64,000 nucleotides of DNA, from positions 62,001-126,000 of the forward strand of contig CANMSN010000005.1 of NCBI GenBank assembly GCA_947500585.1, read 5' to 3'. A program made the position numbers and the translations under genes. Source of the DNA: an uncultured Flavobacteriaceae bacterium (GTDB lineage: Bacteria > Bacteroidota > Bacteroidia > Flavobacteriales > Flavobacteriaceae). Below are positions 59,752-64,000 of the stretch, in pieces. Position 1 is the stretch's first letter. Each line of letters begins with the position of its first letter. A model generated the notes under the pieces. The model was not told the origin of the DNA. It ran no database searches and was given only the letters and a program-made list of their open reading frames with translations.

Positions 59752-60342
59752 GTGACAAAAAAAGAAACAAATAAAGAAGGTAAACTCATAGTGTTTTCAG
59801 CACCATCCGGTTCTGGAAAAACGACTATTGTAAGGCATTTACTGGAGTTAGAAAAATTGAACTTAGAGTTTTCTATTTCAGCAACTTCTCGAGAGAAACG
59901 CGGTACAGAAGTAGACGGAGAAGATTATTATTTTCTATCGACTAAGGAGTTTAAGAATAAAATTAAAAACGATGAATTCCTAGAATGGGAAGAAGTTTAT
60001 CGAGATAATTTTTATGGTACTTTAAAAACTGAAGTAGAACGTATTTGGGCAAAAGGTAAAAACGTCATTTTTGATATTGATGTATCTGGTGGTTTACGTA
60101 TTAAACGAAAATTCCCTGAAGAAACTCTTGCTATTTTTGTAAAACCACCAAGTATTGATGAACTAAAAATTAGGCTAAAAAAACGAAAAACCGAGAACGA
60201 AGACAAAATTAATATGCGTGTAGCAAAAGCCTCAGCTGAACTAGCAACTGCGCCATTATTTGATACTATAATTGTAAATGATAATTTAGAAAACGCACTT
60301 AAAGAAGCCGAAGTTTTAGTTGATAATTTTTTAAAAGCTTAG
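59752..60342 (+). CDS. gmk: Guanylate kinase (GTG start)
   Basis: 196 residues. It phosphorylates GMP to GDP with ATP. The P-loop SAPSGSGKTT (residues 16-25), the GMP-binding block SREKRGTEVDGEDYYF, the VIFDIDVSGGLRIK region and the lid RLKKRKTENEDKINMR are typical. The start is GTG at 59752; no ATG fits before the P-loop. It lies 44 bp after yicC and 10 bp before nadD. Confidence 0.95.
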   Translation: MTKKETNKEGKLIVFSAPSGSGKTTIVRHLLELEKLNLEFSISATSREKRGTEVDGEDYYFLSTKEFKNKIKNDEFLEWEEVYRDNFYGTLKTEVERIWAKGKNVIFDIDVSGGLRIKRKFPEETLAIFVKPPSIDELKIRLKKRKTENEDKINMRVAKASAELATAPLFDTIIVNDNLENALKEAEVLVDNFLKA

Positions 60343-60352
60343 ATTTTTAAAG

Positions 60353-60931
60353 ATGAAAATTGGATTGTATTTTGGGTCTTTTAATCCTATTCATATTGGG
60401 CATTTGGTTATAGCAAACCATATTGCAGAGTTTAGCGATTTAGATCAAGTTTGGTTTGTTGTAACACCGCATAACCCCTTTAAAAAGAAAAGTAGTTTGT
60501 TAGATAATTACCAACGACTTGAAATGGTATATCGTGCTACAAAAGACTACACAAAACTTAAACCAAGCGATATAGAATTTAACTTACCACAACCTAATTA
60601 TACTATAAACACTTTAGTGCATTTACAGGAAAAATATCCAGAACATGAGTTTGCATTAATAATGGGTGAGGATAACTTAAAGAGTTTTCATAAATGGAAA
60701 AACTATGAGTTAATTCTTGAAAATCATCATATTTACGTATATCCGCGTATTTCTGAAAGCAAAATTGAAACCCAATTTGATGGTCATAAAAAAATACATG
60801 TTATCGACGCACCAATAATGCAAATTTCTTCAACCTTTATTCGTAACGCTATCAAAGAAGGTAAAAACATACAACCTCTGTTACCTGAAAACGTTTGGGA
60901 GTATTTAGATGAAATGAATTTTTATAAATAA
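60353..60931 (+). CDS. nadD: Nicotinate-nucleotide adenylyltransferase
   Basis: 192 residues. It adenylates nicotinate mononucleotide in NAD synthesis. The signature GLYFGSFNPIHIGHL carries the (H/T)xGH nucleotidyltransferase motif, and the C-terminal motif MQISSTFIRNAIKEG is the expected ISSTxIR. Length and start are standard. It is co-directional with gmk and ends 32 bp before the convergent lipoprotein gene. Confidence 0.96.
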   Translation: MKIGLYFGSFNPIHIGHLVIANHIAEFSDLDQVWFVVTPHNPFKKKSSLLDNYQRLEMVYRATKDYTKLKPSDIEFNLPQPNYTINTLVHLQEKYPEHEFALIMGEDNLKSFHKWKNYELILENHHIYVYPRISESKIETQFDGHKKIHVIDAPIMQISSTFIRNAIKEGKNIQPLLPENVWEYLDEMNFYK

Positions 60932-60963
60932 TTTATTTTTTCAACTTATTTCAGGACTTGATT

Positions 60964-61575
60964 TTAGTATACTGGTCCTTCACCGTCACCATCGTCTTCA
61001 TCACAATCAGTAAGGTCAACTTTAACAAACATAGCCCAGCTTTTTCCACCAAAATCTTCACCTTCTGCCCAAGCAGTTTCCTCTGATAAGCCACTCACTT
61101 CAGCATGAGCTGCAAAACATAATTCATCTCCAACATTAATTTCATTCATATCAAATATGTATGTAACTTCAGTTACGCCATCTTCATGAGTACTTGAATA
61201 CTCAAAAGCACCAATTTTAGGATTGTTACTTTTTGTTAAAGGAAAATTATCATCTTCACAGTTTGTGACATGTAAATGTGTGGCATCAATAGTCCAATCA
61301 GAATTTGTTTGATATGTAATAATTAAATTATCCCCTTCTATATCTATGGTTACCACACCAGCTAAATGGTTCTGTCCAGCAATAAGGTTTACTGTTTTAC
61401 AATGCTCATTTGAGTCTTTATTTGAAATATCATCTCCTTCAACAGAAATAACATCTTTATTTTTATCATTCGCTTTCTTACTTGTTGCAGTTAGTTCATT
61501 AGAAACACTTTCAACATTACAACTTAATAAAGTAGAAATAAGGCATATAGTAATTAAAAAAATATTTTTATTCAT
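60964..61575 (-). CDS. Unrecognised secreted lipoprotein with acidic C-terminus
   Basis: 203 residues with a signal and lipobox TLLSC (Cys19). A beta-rich domain follows a charged linker (about 65-190: VNLIAGQNHLAGVVTIDIEGDNLIITYQTNSDWTIDATHLHV ... VTYIFDMNEINVGDELCFAAHAEVSG) and ends in a DCDEDDGDGEG tail that could bind calcium. I recognise the domain style from surface proteins of marine Bacteroidetes but cannot name a function. It stands alone, convergent with nadD, and no gene of the neighbouring loci is linked to it. Confidence 0.7.
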   Translation of the reverse strand: MNKNIFLITICLISTLLSCNVESVSNELTATSKKANDKNKDVISVEGDDISNKDSNEHCKTVNLIAGQNHLAGVVTIDIEGDNLIITYQTNSDWTIDATHLHVTNCEDDNFPLTKSNNPKIGAFEYSSTHEDGVTEVTYIFDMNEINVGDELCFAAHAEVSGLSEETAWAEGEDFGGKSWAMFVKVDLTDCDEDDGDGEGPVY

Positions 61576-61747
61576 AATATGAATTTTTGTAGGTTAAGAG
61601 GATAAATATAGGATTCAAAGAATGAAACATCTAAAATTTTCGATATAGAGCATTAGTTATATGCACTTAGTCGGAAAAACATAAAATTTAACAAATTATT
61701 TCTTACATTATTTAATTTTTAAAAAGTAATTAAAGAATTGAATTAAA

Positions 61748-61773
61748 AAAGCCAACCTAAATAAGTTGGCTTT
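61748..61773 (-). terminator. Hairpin terminator not assigned to a protein gene
   Basis: AAAGCCAAC (61748-61756) and GTTGGCTTT (61765-61773) form a perfect 9-bp stem with an 8-base loop; on the minus strand a run of T follows. It lies downstream of another terminator with no gene in between. Confidence 0.75.
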
Positions 61774-61890
61774 CACATAACAATTGCTATAATTAGTAAA
61801 CTCTAGCTTTGGGACAGGTATATATAGGGATATATATGCTTTCTTGGTTTTTAGACACAAAAAATAATATACGTCACATTAAAATAAAAA

Positions 61891-61926
61891 AGAAACCGCT
61901 TAAAGCAAGTGCTCTAAACGGTTTCT
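61891..61926 (-). terminator. Terminator of the lipoprotein gene at 61949-62887
   Basis: AGAAACCG (61891-61898) pairs with CGGTTTCT (61919-61926), and the stem continues with internal mismatches to AGCA/TGCT. On the minus strand a T-rich tract follows. Confidence 0.75.
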
Positions 61927-61948
61927 AAACTAAATAACCAACCAAAAA

Positions 61949-62887
61949 TTATTTTACTCTTGTATTTTCTCTAGGGTTTTCAACTCTATCTTTTTTAAAT
62001 TTACGTTTCTTTTCTTCGTTTGTATTACTACCTTTTGTGTTATCAGATTTTAGATATTGAATATATCCTCTACCAACAAATTCATAAACGGTTTCAGATG
62101 ATGGGTGATATAACTCTATCTTTCCGTCATTTATAACGCTCAATTCAAAATATTCATTGTTGAAGAAATCATAATCTAATGTTAAAGTTTTTAAGTACAT
62201 ATTATTACTAACATCTCCAACGCCATAAACTCCTGTGAAATCCCATAATAAATTGTTTGGGTTTATCCCTAAATTATCTTTTGAGCTTCTAAATTCAGAA
62301 TCGTTTCCTCCAGCTAAAAACTGTAAATAATTTTCGTTATCAAATTCGTTTATAGCCCCAAACTCACTAGTAAAGGTTTTTTCCCAAGCTTCATATTCTT
62401 GTAAGAAATAATGAATATTATCATAGAATACAAAGTCATAATCAAAATTACTTCTTTGGTAACCATCTAAAAAATAAGAGGTATCGTTATTTGGGTTGTA
62501 TAATTCAATAGTATTATTATCTATTTGATACACATCAAAAGTTTCAAAACCATCAATATCATGATTTACATCTAAAATCATATCGTAAGCATCATACGCG
62601 CCGACATCAATTCCAAAACCATTTCCGTTATCACCAAGTCCAACTATATTATTATTAGCGTAAACAATACCATTTCTAAACGAAATAGTAAATGCTTTTT
62701 GTAAAAAAGGAGTTTCTCCAAAACCTTGTGTCGCATTAATATCTACATACCATAGTTCATACGAACTTAATAATTGGTTTACAGATATTCTAGGTTCATC
62801 AAAATCATCAACAATTACTTCTGTATAGCATGATGTAAACAGTGTTGCAATTAGAGAAAAGCTTAAAAGTAATTTTATAGTCTTCAT
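61949..62887 (-). CDS. Unrecognised lipoprotein of Flavobacteria
   Basis: 312 residues from the Met at 62887 (MKTIKLLLSFSL), lipobox LFTSC. A Met two codons earlier (62893) is equally possible. The body is rich in Asp, Asn and Tyr with repeated beta patterns (ELWYVDINATQG, FGIDVGAYDAYDMILD, NTIELYNPNNDTSYFLDG), and the C-terminus is strongly basic (EEKKRKFKKDRVENPRENTRVK). I recall related lipoproteins near nadD in Flavobacteria, some carrying a mistaken adenylyltransferase name, but nothing here resembles such an enzyme. Function is unknown; it is expected in the periplasm or on the inner face of the outer membrane. Confidence 0.72.
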   Translation of the reverse strand: MKTIKLLLSFSLIATLFTSCYTEVIVDDFDEPRISVNQLLSSYELWYVDINATQGFGETPFLQKAFTISFRNGIVYANNNIVGLGDNGNGFGIDVGAYDAYDMILDVNHDIDGFETFDVYQIDNNTIELYNPNNDTSYFLDGYQRSNFDYDFVFYDNIHYFLQEYEAWEKTFTSEFGAINEFDNENYLQFLAGGNDSEFRSSKDNLGINPNNLLWDFTGVYGVGDVSNNMYLKTLTLDYDFFNNEYFELSVINDGKIELYHPSSETVYEFVGRGYIQYLKSDNTKGSNTNEEKKRKFKKDRVENPRENTRVK

Positions 62888-63019
62888 AATCATTCATTTT
62901 TAGGGTTTCTATATTACCAATTCCAAAAGGCGTGCCAAAAATGAAATTGGTAATAATTTGATAGCCTTTGAATGATTAATATTTTGCGTATTTTTGAAAT
63001 ATATAATGATTTGTTATTT

Positions 63020-64000
63020 ATGGATAAGCCTTTAAAATATGCGGTTTTTGGAGCAGGAAGTTGGGCAACAGCTATTGTAAAAATGCTTTGTGAAAATTTA
63101 GATGAAATAGGTTGGTATATGCGAAGTGTTTATACTAAAGAACATTTGTTAAGGGAGCAGCATAACCCAAATTATTTAAGTTCGGTTGAGTTTCATTTAG
63201 AGCAATTGAAACTGAGTAATGATATAAATGAAATTGCCGAATATGCCGATGTGCTTTTCTTTGTAATTCCTTCTGCTTTTATACATAGTGAACTAGAGAA
63301 ATTGAATGTTGATATTTCAAATAAAATAATAGTATCGGCAGTAAAAGGGATTATGCCAGAAACAGGACTTTTAGTTGGCGAACATTTTCATGATGTTTAC
63401 AAAATACCGTATAATAATATTGCTGTAATTGCTGGACCATGTCATGCTGAAGAAGTGGCTTTAGAGCGCTTATCTTATTTAACTATTTCTTGTTCTGATG
63501 CTGAAAAAGCTAAAGCCATTGCTAAAAGCCTATCTAGTGATTATATTAAAACGAAAATTAGTGATGATATAATTGGAGTAGAATATGCGGTAATGCTAAA
63601 AAATATTTATGCTATTGCAGCAGGAATTGCACATGGTTTAGGGTATGGCGATAATTTTCAAAGCGTATTGATGAGTAACTCTATTCGAGAAATGAAGCGT
63701 TTTATAAAAAAACGACATAAAATGAAACGTAACATCAATAATTCAGCTTATTTAGGCGATTTGTTGGTAACAGGTTACTCGGTATTTTCGCGAAACCGTA
63801 TGTTTGGTAATATGATAGGTAAAGGCTATACCGTAAAATCGGCTCAAATGGAAATGAGTATGGTTGCTGAAGGTTATTATGCTACAAAAAGCGCTCATTT
63901 ACTACATGAAAAAACTACAAAAAAAGCTCAAATTCCTATAATAAATGCAGTTTATGAGATTTTATATGAGAATAAAAACCCTAAAAAAGTATTCAAGAAA
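63020..64000 (+). CDS. gpsA: NAD(P)-dependent glycerol-3-phosphate dehydrogenase, C-terminus cut by window end
   Basis: The frame is open for 327 codons to the edge, so only a few residues are missing. It reduces dihydroxyacetone phosphate to sn-glycerol-3-phosphate for phospholipid synthesis. The sequence shows the dinucleotide-binding motif YAVFGAGSWATAIVK, the VSAVKGIMPETG block, the AGPCHAEEVA motif and the catalytic-site EYAVMLKNIYAIAAGIAHGLGYGDN with its Lys. It is cytoplasmic and diverges from the lipoprotein at 61949. Confidence 0.95.
   Translation, partial: MDKPLKYAVFGAGSWATAIVKMLCENLDEIGWYMRSVYTKEHLLREQHNPNYLSSVEFHLEQLKLSNDINEIAEYADVLFFVIPSAFIHSELEKLNVDISNKIIVSAVKGIMPETGLLVGEHFHDVYKIPYNNIAVIAGPCHAEEVALERLSYLTISCSDAEKAKAIAKSLSSDYIKTKISDDIIGVEYAVMLKNIYAIAAGIAHGLGYGDNFQSVLMSNSIREMKRFIKKRHKMKRNINNSAYLGDLLVTGYSVFSRNRMFGNMIGKGYTVKSAQMEMSMVAEGYYATKSAHLLHEKTTKKAQIPIINAVYEILYENKNPKKVFKK

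Larger units (their letters stand above)
61576..61948. other. 373-bp intergenic region with two terminator hairpins and a possible small RNA
   Basis: The region holds two minus-strand terminators (61891-61926 for the upstream gene and 61748-61773 with no gene between). The segment 61774-61890 between them could be a short minus-strand RNA. No open frame of useful length is seen. Confidence 0.5.

Overview
The window comes from a low-GC marine Bacteroidetes, most probably a Flavobacteriaceae. The reasons are two SusC/SusD loci, type IX secretion (T9SS) C-terminal sorting domains, many lipoproteins with a Cys lipobox, Y_Y_Y/propeller regulators, A-rich ribosome-binding regions, and the yicC-gmk-nadD order. 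No species can be named from the sequence alone.

Left edge (1-3650): a hybrid two-component sensor runs off the window on the minus strand. Its frame is open upstream into the N-terminal piece of a tyrosine recombinase. About 150 bases beyond that piece lie a tandem 11-bp repeat and a tRNA 3'-half fragment, so this looks like the scar of an integrated element.

Alpha-glucan (starch/maltodextrin) locus (3649-27060): a minus-strand operon encodes SusC, SusD, a small lipoprotein, a secreted binding protein, a four-module SusE/F-type lipoprotein and a T9SS-secreted GH13 amylase. It diverges from a LacI-type regulator, with a perfect 14-bp palindrome at the exact middle of the divergent intergenic region. 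After the regulator, a plus-strand operon encodes an MFS sugar transporter, beta-phosphoglucomutase, a GH65 maltose phosphorylase, a GH97 SusB-type alpha-glucosidase, an esterase with a starch-binding-like N-terminus and two GH13 lipoproteins. Likely flow: surface hydrolysis, SusCD uptake, periplasmic hydrolysis, MFS import of maltose, then phosphorolysis to glucose plus beta-glucose-1-phosphate, which pgmB converts to glucose-6-phosphate.

Beta-glucan (laminarin-type) locus (27171-57469): a membrane-anchored propeller/Y_Y_Y/HTH regulator comes first. It is followed by SusC, SusD, two surface lipoproteins, an unusual glycosidase fused to a predicted outer-membrane barrel, another binding lipoprotein and a GH16 laminarinase. 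Then come an MFS transporter, a GH149-type beta-1,3-oligoglucan phosphorylase, three GH17-like proteins, a GH30 (beta-1,6-acting type), a GPH transporter and a T9SS-exported carbohydrate-binding protein. A shared promoter-region module lies upstream of three transcription units (the SusC gene, the glycosidase-barrel gene and the secreted binding protein), which suggests a common regulator.

Right edge (57584-64000): a lipoprotein with the formylglycine-generating-enzyme fold and both active-site cysteines, the housekeeping genes yicC, gmk and nadD, two unrecognised lipoproteins, a possible small RNA between two terminators, and a nearly complete gpsA cut by the window end.

The most unusual items are the glycosidase-barrel fusion (38262-41486), the shared promoter module, the chain of three overlapping inverted repeats upstream of the maltose transporter, and the recombinase fragment in frame with the sensor.
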